DNA of 64,000 bases. Source: Platanthera guangdongensis (Eukaryota; Streptophyta; Magnoliopsida; Asparagales; Orchidaceae). Position 1 is the stretch's first letter; each line of letters starts with the position of its first letter. Both the position numbers and the translations under genes were made by a program. Shown one piece after another: positions 10,666-21,338 of the stretch. Location: NCBI GenBank assembly GCA_039583875.1, contig CM077149.1, positions 155,090,249-155,154,248 on the forward strand. The letters run 5' to 3'. The notes beneath the pieces were generated by a model. The model worked only from the letters and a program-made list of their open reading frames with translations, searched no databases and was not told where the DNA came from.

Positions 10666-10969
10666 CTTCTGAATGTTATCGATTCTTCAATTATTTTTTT
10701 ATTTGCCGAACTTATCATATTTGTAGGATGTTTTTCCAATAATGGATAGGTAGTGCTGGGTGAGGGTGTTGGTGGGGCGTGGATGTAGAGTTGTGGAGGG
10801 CAGAGGTGGCGGCTGGGAGATTTGGCGAGGAGCAGTGGGATTGACAAAGGCGAATTGGGTGGTGGACGATGTCTGGAAGTGCCTCTTTCCCAATACCATG
10901 AAACTTCCTCTCCCCTCCTAGATTACATACTATTTTAAAGTTATGTGAATATTGTTGCTCTAAGGGCGG

Positions 10970-11135
10970 ATCAAAAAGTGTATCAAATGTTCCAGATTCA
11001 GAGTTTAAATTTTGTCGGCTAGATAGTAGGACAAATTGTTCAGCTGTTATTATATTTAATGTGAATAAAGAAGGTAAACAACTGACTGTTGACAAATTTA
11101 TCAAATTTGATTATTGGTGCAGTTTTGGGAGCATG
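10970..11135 (+). pseudogene. FAR1-like DNA-binding domain fragment (MULE-derived)
   Basis: One plus-strand frame reads FKFCRLDSRTNCSAVIIF and then EGKQLTVDKFI. This fits the FAR1 domain pattern R..R..C.A.I.F....EGKW.V..F..HNH found in plant Mutator-like transposases and the FHY3/FAR1 factors derived from them. Only about 50 residues can be aligned, the terminal HNH is missing, and no transposase core follows. The stretch 10690-10960 beside it shows nothing else recognisable. Confidence 0.35.
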
Positions 11136-11156
11136 AAATGAAAGAGAGTTATAATA

Positions 11157-11380
11157 GATGGTGTCTATCCGGACCCTGAGCAGATTCCGCAGTCAGGCTC
11201 TCACTTAGCTGGCAATGCTGGATGTCATTCGAAGGTGTCTACCCTGACCCCGAGCAGATCCCGCTGTCAGGCTCTCACCTAGCTGGCAGGGCTGGATGTC
11301 ACTCGAAGGTGTCTACCCTGACCCCGAGCAGATCCCGCTGTCAGACTCACCTAGCTGACGGGGCTGGATGTCACTAGGGG
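11157..11380. repeat. 74-bp tandem repeat of T2
   Basis: Three copies with a 74-bp spacing (starts near 11157, 11231 and 11305), built on GGTGTCTACCCTGACCCCGA, CAGATCCCGCTGTCAG and CTCACCTAGCTGGC. It holds the same position in T2 as the 111-bp array in T3 (between pol and gene B). The bases 11380-11950 after it are GC-rich, mention CTCGCGAGCGAG-type words, and show no gene. Confidence 0.9.
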
Positions 11381-13305
11381 AAGTCCTGTACTCTCCGGAT
11401 ATTAAGAAGTTTGGTCTTTGGAAAGAGGAAGGCAAGACTCTTCATAGGCGAGTTGGGACTCGCAAGACCAGCTCGGCAACAGGGCGGTGAGCCGAGCCCC
11501 TGGCTCTCGCTGTAGGAGGCGGGCTCCGGCCGGACACCTCACCCCCCCCCCCCTTCAGTTCTACTTGTGAAATTTTGATGTTAGTTTTATGATTGATGAA
11601 AGGGTAGGCAGCTCGCGAGCGAGATGGGGGCGATGCACCCGGTACGACGAGTAGTCCATCTCCAGATCGTCTGGGATTGGCGAGCTCTCAGGGTCTACTC
11701 TCGGGAGCGAGTCTTAACGACCATCCTAACGACAATATCTATCTTCGCGAAATCGCCCGAGGGGTAGAGCTCGCGAGCAAGCATGTCAGAGCAGGAAAGC
11801 CCAAAAAAAGATAGAGAAAATAAAGAAAATTCATTGCAAAATTATCTTCAATTATATGATGATAGTTACATGGGCAGCTCGCCTCGGCGAGATTACAAAA
11901 AAAAAGAAGAAAGGAAAAATCAACTCCCGCCCCCTCCAGCGGACAGGTCATCGTTGAAGCCTTGCTGAAGAGCGCATCGAGACTGTCTTCCTTCTCGCTA
12001 GGCGGCGTCGCCGGGAACAGACTCGACATGAGATCCCGAGCCGTGTTCTCCTCGGAGCCCTCCACCAGCACGCCCGAATCCTTCATCATCTGTAGGGTGC
12101 ATTCGGCGGCCTCGATGGAGTTGACCCGCAGCCTCTTGGCGACGTCGGCCTCGCCAAAGATTCTCGGGCTCTTCTACGCAAAGGAGAGCTCTATGTCGCC
12201 CGGGGGAAGAAGATCTCCGCTTGGCGGCGGACCTCGCAATGGAGGCCCATTTTCTCCTCCTTCAGCTTCGCATTCTCCCCCTCGAGCCCGACGCGGCGGG
12301 CGCGCAGCTGCTCGTTCTCCTCCTCCAGCCTGGTGGCGCGAGCCCGTAACTCCCCAGCAGCCTTGGCATCCTGAAGAGAAGCACATTAGTAACAACGCAG
12401 AAAATTCTAAGTAACAGGGGAGGAGGCGGCCCGGTGCTTACCAGTCCGCCGGCGGCTTGGACGAGTAGGTTCTCGGCAATGCCAAGTTGCCTCGCCAGGT
12501 CGACGACCTTGTCCTTGGCGACGTCGCGTGCTTGCTCGGCTTTTTGGAGGTGGTTGCTGAGGTTGAAGCTTCGACGGATCATCATGTGATGCAGCTCCAT
12601 GGCCCGCATGTGGGCCTGCATTCCCTCGTGGCCGAGCTGCCGCAGGGCCATTCCCTTGTAGGCATCGGCATCCTCGCGGCCGTAGAGGCCGAAGCCGAGC
12701 GCGTAGGCGTGACCGGTGGAGACTTCGCGGTCAGCCCAAGAGGGGTGGAGGGTGGAGATTGAGACTCGGTGGGCCAGCTCGTCCCACTAAACCATAAGCT
12801 CGCCAGCCGAGTCCTTCCACCTCCCCCCAAAGACAAAGAGGGGGTGATCCTTCGGCGCGGCAGACTCGTGCGCCGCCTTCTTCACAGCAGGGGGAGAAGA
12901 GGTCTCGCCATCCCTCTGCCCCTTGCTCGTGATTTCCTTCAGCGGGCTCTCCGGCGACGCGTCTGGAATGACCTCGGGCGAGCACATGTATTTGGGACTT
13001 TGTTGTTGTTGTTTATGTCTCGCCCGAGAAACCACCATTGCCCGCCTCATTCTCTTTGGCGGTGTTTGGCGATGGGGCGGTCTAGACCCCACAGGCTCAG
13101 GTCGCCTCTTGCTGGACGAGGGTTTGGAGGAAGCCGCCTAATCTCGGCAAGCCGCCGTCACCGCCCTCTCACGAGCAAGAGGGTGTGGATGTAGCCCCGA
13201 GTCCGCAAACGGCGGGTTCACGGGGACCAGTCGTTCACCTGCACGAAAAAACTTAGAAAAATTCTATCAAGAATTGGCAAGCCGAGCAATAGAAGAGAAG
13301 TATAC

Positions 13306-13609
13306 CTTCGCCGGGAGGAACAGGGCGGAGCGAGTCGAGGCCCCTTCGCAGGAAGCCGACCTCGAAGTCCTTGTGGAGGAAGAATTTGTGGAGCTCGACG
13401 TCGTTGCCGGACACGGTCGGCGGGCAGTAGACGTCCTCGCCCTTTTGCTGGGGGAGTAGGGGATGTTGCCAAGATTGCCCTTGATGAAGGCGATCTTGTT
13501 CATTCAGTTGTGATGTTTGTTCGCGATCTCGCGAACTTTGATGAGCGAGCCCCCGAAGTAGGCGATGTCGTCCGGGGTCGCCTTGTAGGAGAAGAGTTTC
13601 CTGAACATG
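13306..13609 (-). pseudogene. T2 gene B, second piece of exon 1
   Basis: This piece directly adjoins the left GTCAG target duplication. It carries the C-terminal half of the gypsy-type accessory domain up to the conserved splice donor after CGGCGAAG. The first piece lies over 10 kb away at 23834-24198. Confidence 0.65.
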
Positions 13610-13614
13610 GTCAG
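13610..13614. other. target-site duplication GTCAG (left) of T3
   Basis: GTCAG directly precedes the LTR start TGTTGACGCC. The same five bases follow the other LTR at 23834-23838. It lies inside the coding exon of T2 gene B. Confidence 0.9.
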
Positions 13615-14217
13615 TGTTGACGCCAAAAATGACCTCAACGGGAGTTCAAAACAGGGGTGCAGCCAACACCTATTTCTCTCAAGCCTCAACCCTAGATTAG
13701 ATTCAAAGGACCTAAGACTGACCCAAAGCCTCAGTAGGGAGGTCCCACCTCACACCCGGAAGATCTCTGAGAGCTTCCCCTCCAAAGCCAAAAGTTGGGC
13801 TAGGAGCTCCTCAGAAAGCTCTGGAAATTGGAAGATTATGAAAACTCCTGCTTTCTAAGGAGCCCTTATGAGTTTATTTATAGCCTTTGCTGACCTGAGA
13901 TTACTAAAATATCCTTAGTTGGTCTGCCAATAGCCAAATCCTATTGTTTATCCTGAGGGTAATTAGGTCATTTTACCTAGGGCACTGGGCCCCACTCGAC
14001 GAGAACTCTGAGCCGAGAGCCTTCTATCCAGAACCTGGCGCAAGCGGTCTCGCCTGCTTTCAGGCGAGAGCTCCTTCAAGACAGGAGCTTGGCTCAAGCG
14101 CAAACGTTCCCGCCCCTCTTATGGGCGAGAACTTATTTAGGGAGGGAACTCCTCTAGCTAGCCTAATCGTGACCGTTGGTGCCTCCTGGTCTGACTCAGC
14201 GAATATGAGGTTGTACA
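13615..14217 (-). mobile_element. T3 3' LTR
   Basis: On the plus strand it runs TGTTGACGCC ... GGTTGTACA. Read on the minus strand it starts TGTACAACC and holds GCTATAAATAAAC as promoter box, then the family words GATCTTCCGGGTGTGAGGTG and TAGGTGTTGGCTGCACCCC. It matches 23231-23833 along its full length. Confidence 0.9.
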
Positions 14218-14236
14218 CAATCCCCGCTCTTTTTGA
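14218..14236 (-). other. T3 polypurine tract
   Basis: On the minus strand, AAAAAGAGCGGGGATTG directly precedes the LTR start. The same 17-base tract precedes the T2 3' LTR on the plus strand (ending at 35685), which shows that the two elements are related and gives their orientations. Confidence 0.85.
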
Positions 14237-14330
14237 GCTAGCCCTGCGCTCGAAAAGACATATCCAACCCGTAAATATTCGTTGAGCACGTGTCAACATC
14301 AGGGAATCTTTTGGCAGGCCGTACCGTGGC

Positions 14331-14341
14331 TATATATATGT
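14331..14341 (+). promoter_or_regulatory. TATA box of T3 antisense gene A
   Basis: CTATATATATG lies about 75 bases before the gene A ATG. The matching place before T2 gene A (minus strand, near 35562-35572) also reads GGCTATATATATA, so the box is conserved between the two elements. Confidence 0.6.
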
Positions 14342-14409
14342 GCTGATAGACGGTCATAAACCTGCCCTCAAATCATCATTCCTCGCCTGAGCTCTCGCTT
14401 CCTCTCGCG

Positions 14410-15172
14410 ATGTGTTCCAAGCGCGTTGACAAGCCGCTTCCGCAGGATCTCCAAGACCGTATCGATGCGGCACAGGTGCGAGCTGAGGCTAACTGCGCCT
14501 TGGTTTCCCCCTTGCTAGCGAGAAAGTCCTCAGCCGCTGAGCCTTCTCAGCCAAAGAAGAAAAAGAAGAAGGCGAAGGTGGTTCAGTGAGACCTGCCTCA
14601 CGAGAACAGGAGTCCGCCTACCCCGACCCCAAACTGCGCGGATGATCCCTCTCCTCAGAAGGTATGTCTGATTCCCTAATCATTGAAACCACTAGTTGCT
14701 TATGCGGGAGGATTTGTAGCTGACGCGATACTTCTCACAGGAAACAGTCCCTGACGACGTCAGGTCCCCGCGGGAGCCCTTGGACTCATCATCTCGTCCT
14801 CCTGAGGACCAATCACGGGTCTCGGAGGTCGCTCCTCCGCCTGACTCCTCGAGAACTGCAGGTATCTTTTCCATTCTCGCTCTTAACTCAATCTCAGAAT
14901 GCTGAATTGTCTTCCCGCAGCACCAGCTTCCGCCCAGCCGGGTCTCGCTACCCGGGAGAACGAAGTAAGGGTCGCTAATCGGCCTGCCCTTGCGGCTGAT
15001 TTCTCCCTACCGGCGAGAGGAATGACTATCGAATCTTCTGCAGCTCCACATGATGCCAGCCATCCCGTGGGAGAGGAGACCTCCCCCCTGCTTCCGACCA
15101 ATTCGGGATCACCACTCGCAAAATCTTTCCCCCGGGATAAGGGAAGCCGATCCACCTACTCTTTGGAATTGC

Positions 15173-15203
<31 letters not shown>

Positions 15204-15738
15204 TTCTCGCCTGTCATTGGCCGGTGGTTCTCGCCATTCTGCAGGTATGCGGTATGCTTATTACAATTGTCGCTTAGCTCTCGCAATGACTGGAATTCTT
15301 TTGCCAGGGGATCCGGGCTCGCGGTCGGTAGCTGACGCAGAGGATGATGAAGATGAAGAAGACGATGAAGACAGAGAGGGGGAGGACGGTGAGAGCTTCC
15401 CCTTCCCTTCATCTGACGAGATGGAGGAAATCTTGACCAGTGCCGGGAGCGCTAAAAGGCGGGGGAAGAAGGTTGCCGACGTCCTGTCGAAGCTTATCCG
15501 GAGCGAGCGGGCCCATGACTTCGCGGCGAGAGAGTTCCGCCAATCTGTGGAGAAGAGGCTGGAGGCTCTGGAGCAAGACTACTTCATCGGCGAGACGGAT
15601 CGACCAGGTGGGCCTACCGTCGGGTCCTCTCCCGGAAGGTGCATTGCGCGGATCAGAGACCTGTCTCGCCGGATCAACCTACGATGCACCGTCTTGTCGT
15701 CCTACTTCAACCTGCAGGCGCCACCGAGGACTAGGTAG
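14410..15738 (+). pseudogene. T3 antisense accessory gene A (four predicted exons)
   Basis: This gene runs opposite to gag-pol. Predicted exons are 14410-14661, 14741-14861, 14921-15244 and 15308-15738; every intron is GT-AG, and the exon lengths keep one frame through all joins. The protein would have about 375 residues. It has a Lys-rich N-terminal patch, a Ser/Pro-rich middle, a strongly acidic Asp/Glu run encoded at about 15340-15390, and a helical, charged segment (KKVADVLSKLIRSERAHDF.. EKRLEALEQDY) that could form a coiled coil. A TGA in exon 1 (near 14587), where an Arg codon is expected, and a run of 29 G in exon 3 suggest decay. T2 has a diverged homologue at 34440-35509. I recognise no domain; function unknown. 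Confidence 0.6.
15173..15201. repeat. poly-G run (29 G)
   Basis: An uninterrupted G run inside exon 3 of gene A. Its length may be unstable or an assembly estimate; a change of one base would shift the frame. Confidence 0.9.
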
Positions 15739-16140
15739 CGGGAACGAGGACGATGGCGGTGGGAACCCTACTGATTCGCGAGATATCGCCCTTCCTTGCC
15801 CCGGCCTTCCCTTTCCCCAATGTACCCATATTTATTTTCACCAGTCTATAACTAATAACCTTGCTATTATTACTATTACCTTTTATTCAGCTCTCACTCG
15901 GCGAGAGTAACTCCTGACTGTCTTTATTATTATTATTATTTTTTATTCAGCTCTCGCTCGGCGAGAGTAACCATGTTTCCGCTCGTTTGACTTGTCGCGC
16001 GTCATCTTAAAACGTTTGCGCTAATCAGATTTGCCAATCGATGTCAATCTTGGGCGGGAAACCGAGGCGCCGCCGACTTAGGGCGTGACGGCTGTACCCC
16101 CGCCGCCTTTTTGGAAATAGTCATGATGATCACGGTTCTC

Positions 16141-16149
16141 TATAAATAG
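16141..16149 (+). promoter_or_regulatory. TATA box of T3 antisense gene B
   Basis: CTATAAATAGGGAG lies about 180 bases before the gene B ATG, in the gap (15739-16326) between the two antisense genes. The gap also carries a twice-repeated CAGCTCTCRCTCGGCGAGAGTAA-like word near 15888-15972. Confidence 0.6.
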
Positions 16150-16326
16150 GGAGTCCACCTACCATATTTATTTCTCCAATCCGAACCCCGTGTCTTTTCT
16201 CTTGTCGCTCTCGCGGTTTGCCGAAAGCTCCCGCTTGCTTCCGCTTCCTCCTCCCGTTCTCGTTGTTCTCGCTGTTCTTGCTCTCGCCTCTCTTCTGAAG
16301 ACCTCACCTACAACATATCAAACACG

Positions 16327-18611
16327 ATGTCGGGCAGAAGCGAGGGACGTTCGAATTGCGCGGAAGCCTTCCAGAAGCATCTGTTCCCCTCCTGCAGCCT
16401 GACCATGGAGGAGTTCCAACTGACCCAGACTCGTTACATTCCCGCCGGCTTCACTGCGCGAAATCCCGGCAACCATGATAAAGTAAACAGTGTGGGGGAG
16501 GGGGAGCTTGCCATCCCACTTGAGCACTTTGAGGTGGGTTTCCGCATCCCCCTCTGGCCCGAGATGCGACAGGCCCTCCAGTACTATGGAGTGGTTCCCG
16601 CGCAGTTGAATACAAACTCGGTCACGATCCTGGTGGCCTTCATCTGCTATATGCGATCCGAGAGGATCGAGTTCAGCCTCCCTATCTTCCGGAAGCTGTT
16701 CACCTTCCGCGCCAAGGGAGGGGTGGTGTTCTTTTCAGGGTAGCTGCTCAAGACCACTGGTTTCGCAAACAAGCACCACCACTGGGGCGAGAAGTTCGTC
16801 TTCGTTTCCGGCGATTTCGGGAACGTGCCTCTCGCGCCCATTCAATACGAGGACGTCGCTTACAAGCCACCCTCCTTGGGCTCGTGCGAGAGCGCCCTCC
16901 TTGAGTTCTTCGGAACCAAGGATTTCGATGTCCAATTCCTATGGCGGGGCGTCGATTCACTCCTCCCTGTGCCTCCGGGCGAAGGTACGGTCTCGCCTTT
17001 GTCTTGCTATTCCTCCCCTTCTTTTTAAGATTAGAACTGAGTGCTGGCTTCCGCAGGAGAGCGCGAGATCCCCCTGCACCAACCTTTCGATGAGGCTCAT
17101 GCTGCCGAGAGCCGATCTGTGAGAGACCCGCTGGCTCTCGCAAAGGCCGCGGCTCAAGCTTGTCGGGACGAGCCAGCCCCACTTCCTTCGACCAGTGCCG
17201 GGAAGCGAAAGCCCGACGCCCCTCTGCCCCCACCGCTCAAGAGGCCCAAAATAATTGCTGTCAAGAAGGGTAAAGCCGTTGCGGTGCCACCCTCCCAACC
17301 TCTCGCTGCAGGCCGCTCCTTTGAGGAGATCTTGCAGGCCGCCGACGAGATCGCGGTTACCAGGGGTGACGCCGAGGCTCCTGCCGAGAACCCCCCAGCC
17401 CCCAATGGAGCAGGTGGCGAGGGAGCCGCCGTCGAGACCTCCGCTCAGTCTCTGCCTGGAGAGGTGTCGCGGGGTCACCGTAATTTCGGCCTCGGCACGA
17501 AGTGCCTGGATGCGGAGAACAAGCCGCTGCTTCAATGAGACCCTGACACCAACAGGTAGTGGCGGAGCCAGAAATATTGGAGCGCGGGGGCACAAGATAC
17601 TTAGAATCAGGAGTCAGGAGAAAATGACGCGGCCCGCTGGGTCGACTCTAGGCTTAGGGTTTTGGGAACTCGGCTACGGACCTGCGGTTCACTGAACTGG
17701 ACCGAAAAATGCGTGGGGGCACGGGCCCCTACAGGTCCCTAAATAGCTCCGCCCCTGCCAACAGGGTCTTAATCTCGTCTCTTCTGCCCAGCTGGGCAGA
17801 GCGGGATGAGGTTACCAGCGAGGCCTTCTCCTTGGGCTACGGCCTCTACAGCCGGGAGAACGCCAGCATCTATGACAAGATGACCACCAAGCTCCTGGCC
17901 TATGACTCCACTCGGGCCTTGATGCGCGGGATCGAGCTTGCGCATATGTGCGCTCGCCGGAGTATCACCATCGACCGCAACTTCCAGGACATGTTCAAGG
18001 CCAGGGAGGAGGCGGTGGCTCAGGCGGCTGCCTTGAAGAAAGAGCTGGCAGACGCCACGCAACTGCTGTCCTAGCGCCGGGCGGAAGAGGTAAGCGAGAC
18101 CTTTCGCGGCGCTCGCTCTCGCGACTGCAGACTGCAACTTCATTCTTTTCCTTTCATGCTAACCTCTCGCTATACAGGATTCCACTCAGGCCGTGGCGCT
18201 TCGCGCGGAGCTGGCCCAAGCGCGATACGAGAACGTCCGGCTGAGGGACCAGATCCTACGCCTGGAGGCGAATGCGCCCCCTCCACTGGACGAAAGGTTG
18301 AAGAGCTGTTACTATTCCGTCTATGACATCGACAAGCTCCTCCAGACCAACGCGCAAGCTACAGTCAAGCTGACCCTGGAGACGCTGCGGGATGTAGGCT
18401 GCTTGGACGGGAGAGGCAAGACCATTACCGCTCATCAGCTCGTCCCTTGGCTCTTTGAGCCTGTCCCGAAGCCCCCGACACGCCTGATTCCTCGCCTTCG
18501 GATGTCCCGAAATCCCTTGCCGCGTGTGGCGAGACATCCAGGGAGAGCTCAGGCGAGAGCTCCAGTGGCAGCTCAAGCGAGATCTCGGAGGGGTACAACA
18601 TGTCTCCCTGA
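16327..18611 (+). pseudogene. T3 antisense accessory gene B ('putative gypsy type transposon' domain plus coiled coil)
   Basis: Antisense to gag-pol. Predicted exons: 16327-16984, 17057-18089 (containing a MITE at 17557-17765) and 18178-18611; introns are GT-AG and phases agree. Exon 1 reads LTQTRYIPAGF, EHFEVGFRIPLWPEMRQALQ, GVVPAQLNTNS and FRKLFTFRA, the pattern of the plant 'putative gypsy type transposon' (Transposase_28-like) family found in Tat-lineage retrotransposons. Exon 2 has a basic, nuclear-signal-like patch (KKGKAVAV, GKRKPDA), then a long charged helix; exon 3 continues the coiled coil (ALRAELAQARYENVRLRDQI). Breaks: TAG at 16741-16743 where Trp is expected, TGA near 17538, TAG near 18071-18073, and a one-base shift near 18460, after which a Ser/Glu-rich tail ends at TGA 18609-18611. 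Function unknown; a particle or regulatory role is speculation. Confidence 0.7.
17549..17765. mobile_element. hAT-like MITE (201 bp) with 8-bp target duplication
   Basis: The eight bases CCAACAGG occur at 17549-17556 and again at 17758-17765. Between them lies a 201-bp AT/GC-mixed sequence whose ends are imperfect inverted repeats (TAGTGGCGGAGCCA and, reversed, CAGGGGCGGAGCTA). Eight-base duplications and CAG.GGCGGAG termini fit non-autonomous hAT elements. It sits in exon 2 of gene B. The insert plus one duplication is 209 bp, and the frame before and after it differs by exactly that shift, so the exon was continuous before insertion. Confidence 0.8.
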
Positions 18612-19182
18612 GGGGCCCCCCTATTCTTTTTTTCTTTTGGTTGTACTGAGCAAGAGCGCTTTATACTTGTAATTATACATTGTAAACATTTTGTATGTAT
18701 GCTATTTTCTTTTTATTGCAAATGCATTTGATACTATTGTTCTAGTCGAGTGCTTCTTTAGCATGCTTCCGCCGAGGCCCTTGGCCTCCCTAGGATAGTC
18801 TCCCTTAGTGATGGATAGGTGGGAACCAGCCAAAAGAGCCCTGGGCTTAGACATTTCGTTTCCGCATTCTGCCGAAAACCGCGTGCCGGGAACATGGCTC
18901 GTGGGCCCTTTAAGACGAGGTCGTCCCTCTTTATCCTGCGGGAACTGTTCGAAGCTTTCGTCGTGCACTTCCCGCTGTCTGACCAAGAACAGTTTCAGGA
19001 GCCTTCCCGCCAAGAACTTCCTTCGGCGAGATCTCCTTGGCGGGGACCTCCCTGCTGAGATCTTTTCTGGCCGAGACCTCTCCTGCCTGAAGGGGTCTTA
19101 CCTCTTTTCATTCTGTGTTCTAGGTGCGTTTCTTGCCCTGCTTAGAGCATCCGGGTCGGAGCGTCTCCCATGATCAAAAACT
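18612..19182. other. T3 spacer between gene B and the 111-bp array
   Basis: It holds AT-rich 3'-flank-like sequence near 18620-18730, then GC-rich sequence with repeated CTTCGGCGAGATCTCC / GCGGGGACCTCCC / GCCGAGACCTCTCC words near 19010-19090. No gene was recognised. Confidence 0.5.
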
Positions 19183-21153
19183 TCCCTCCCCCGGTGAGCC
19201 TTTGGGCCTGCTAGCTAGATGAGAATCAGCGCAGCGGGTCTACCTGGGGCCGAGCCGAGCTCGGGATGCCGATGAAGTTCTCAAACCAAACCTATCCCCC
19301 ACAGGCGAGCCTTCGGACCTGCCAGCTAGATGAGAGACTGTGCAGCGGGTCTACCTGGGGCCGAGCCGAGCTCGGGATGCCGATGAAGTTCTAAAACCAA
19401 ACCTATCCCGCACAGGCGAGCCTTCGGACCTGCCAGCTAGATGAGAGCCTGTGAAGCGGGTCTCCCTGGGGCCGAGCCGAGCTCGGGGTACCTATGAAGT
19501 TCTAAAACCAAACCTATCCCCCATAGGCGAGCCTTCGGACCTGCCAGCTAGATGAGAGCCTGCACAGCGGGTCTACCTGGGGCCGAGCCGAGCTCGGGGT
19601 GCCGATGAAGTTCTCAAACCAAACCTATCCCCCACAGGCGAGCCGTCGGACCTGTCATCTAGATGAGAACCTGCGCATCGGGTCTACCTGGGGCCGAGCC
19701 GAGCTCAGGGTGTCGATGAAGTTCTCAAACCAAACCTATCCCCCACAGGCGAGCCTTCGGACCTGCCAGCTAGATGAGAGCCTGCGCAGCGGGTATACCT
19801 GGGGCCGAGCCGAGCTCGGGGTACTGATGAAGTTCTTAAACCAAACATATCCCCCACAGGCGAGCCTTCGGACCTGCCAGCTAGATGAGAGCCTGTGCAG
19901 CGGGTCTACCTGGGGCCGGGCCGAGCTAGGGATGCCGATGAAGTTCTCAAACCAAACTTATCCCCCACAGGCGAGCCTTCGGACCTGCCAGCTAGATGAG
20001 AGCCTATGCAGCGGGTCTACCTAGGGCCGAGCCGAGCTCGGGGTGCCGATGAAGTTCTCAAACCAAACCTATCCCCCACAGGCGAGCCTTCGGACCTGCC
20101 AGCTAGATGAGAGCCTGCGCAGCGGGTCTACCTGGGGCCGAGCCGAGCTTGGGGTGCCGATGAAGTTCTCCAACCAAACATATCCCCCACAGGCGAGCCT
20201 TCGGACCTGCCAGCTAGATGAGAGCCTGCGCAGCGGGTCTACATGGGGCCGAGCCGAGCTCGGAGTGCCGATGAAATTCTCAAACTAAACCTATCCCCCA
20301 CAGGCGAGCCTTCAGACCTGCCAGCTAGATGAGAGCCTGCGTAGAGGGTATACCTGGGGCCGAGTTGAGCTCGGGGTGCCGATGAAGTTCTCAAACCAAA
20401 CCTATCCCCCACAGGTGAGCCTTCGGACCTGCCAGCTAGATGAGAGCCTGCGCAGCGGGTCTACCTGGGGCCGAGCCTAGCTCGGGGTGCCGATGAAGTT
20501 CTCAAACCAAACCTATCCCCCACAGGCGAGCCTTCGGACCTGCCAGCTAGATGAGAGCCTGCGCACCGGGTCTACCTGGGGCCGAGCCGAGCTCGGGGTG
20601 TCGATGAAGTTCTCAAACCAAACCTATCCCCCACAGGCGAGCCTTCGAACCTGCCAGCTAGATGAGAGCCTACGCACCGGGTCTACCTGGGGACGAGCCG
20701 AGCTCGGGGTGCCGATGAAGTTCTCAAACCAAACCTATCCCCCACAGGCGAGCCTTCGGACCTGCCAGCTAGATGAAGGCCTGCACATCGGGTCTACTTG
20801 GGGCCGAGCCGAGTTCGGGGTGGCGATGAAGTTCTCAAACCAAACCTATCCCCCACAGGCGAGCCTTCGGACCTGCCAGCTAGATGAGATCTTGCGCAGC
20901 GGGTCTACCTGGGGCCGTGCCGAGCTCGGGGTGCCGATGAAGTTCTCAAACCAAACCTATCCCCCACATGCGAGCCTTCAGACATGTCAGCTAGATGAGA
21001 GCCTACGTAGCGGGTCTACCTGGGGCAGAGCCGAGCTCGGGGTGCCGATGAAGTTCTCAAACCAAACCTATCCCCACATGCGAGCCTTTGGACCTGCCAG
21101 CTAGATGAGAGCCTGCGCAGCGGGTCTACCTGGGGCTGAGCCGAGCTCGGGGT
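19183..21153. repeat. 111-bp tandem array of T3 (about 17-18 units)
   Basis: The units run GATGAAGTTCTCAAACCAAA, CCTATCCCCCACAGGCGAG, CCTTCGGACCTGCCAGC, TAGATGAGAGCCTGCGCAG and CGGGTCTACCTGGGGCCGAG. The spacing is 111 bp, a multiple of three, so one plus-strand frame stays open over many units (37-residue repeat MKFSNQTYPPQAS..., ...STWGRAELGVP). Units differ by point changes. It lies between integrase and gene B, where Tat elements often carry such arrays. The bases 21154-21338 hold only an AT-rich tail and the end of pol. Confidence 0.95.
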
Positions 21154-21338
21154 ATTACAAAACACATAATTACGTCTTATTATAAAAAGTTCACAATAGG
21201 CAAGGAAAAATCAAGACAACGGATGCAGTATAATAAGTTTAATTTTGGATACACAATTACATCCTTCCCATTTCATGGGTAGAAGCGTTTCAGGTTATCG
21301 TCGCTTCAGGTGTGGCTTAAGGCCCTCCCTTACACGTC

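Larger units (their letters stand above)
11960..13614 (-). pseudogene. T2 antisense gene B, 3' part
   Basis: Read on the minus strand this continues the frame that starts at 24198. It opens with MFRKLFSYKA, ..YFGGSLI and a NKHH stretch, then KGNLGNIP, matching T3 gene B (FRKLFTFRA, FFSG, NKHHHW, GDFGNVP). A GT-AG intron at 13239-13305 sits where T3 gene B has its first intron. The next exon carries HMRAMELHHMMIRRS and a helical KAEQARDVAKDKVVDLARQL stretch; a second intron lies near 12371-12441, and a coiled-coil exon follows (RLEEENEQLRARR). Stops occur, for example TGA at 13504-13506 and TAG at 12191-12193, so the gene is dead. The left end is approximate. The function is unknown. Confidence 0.65.
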
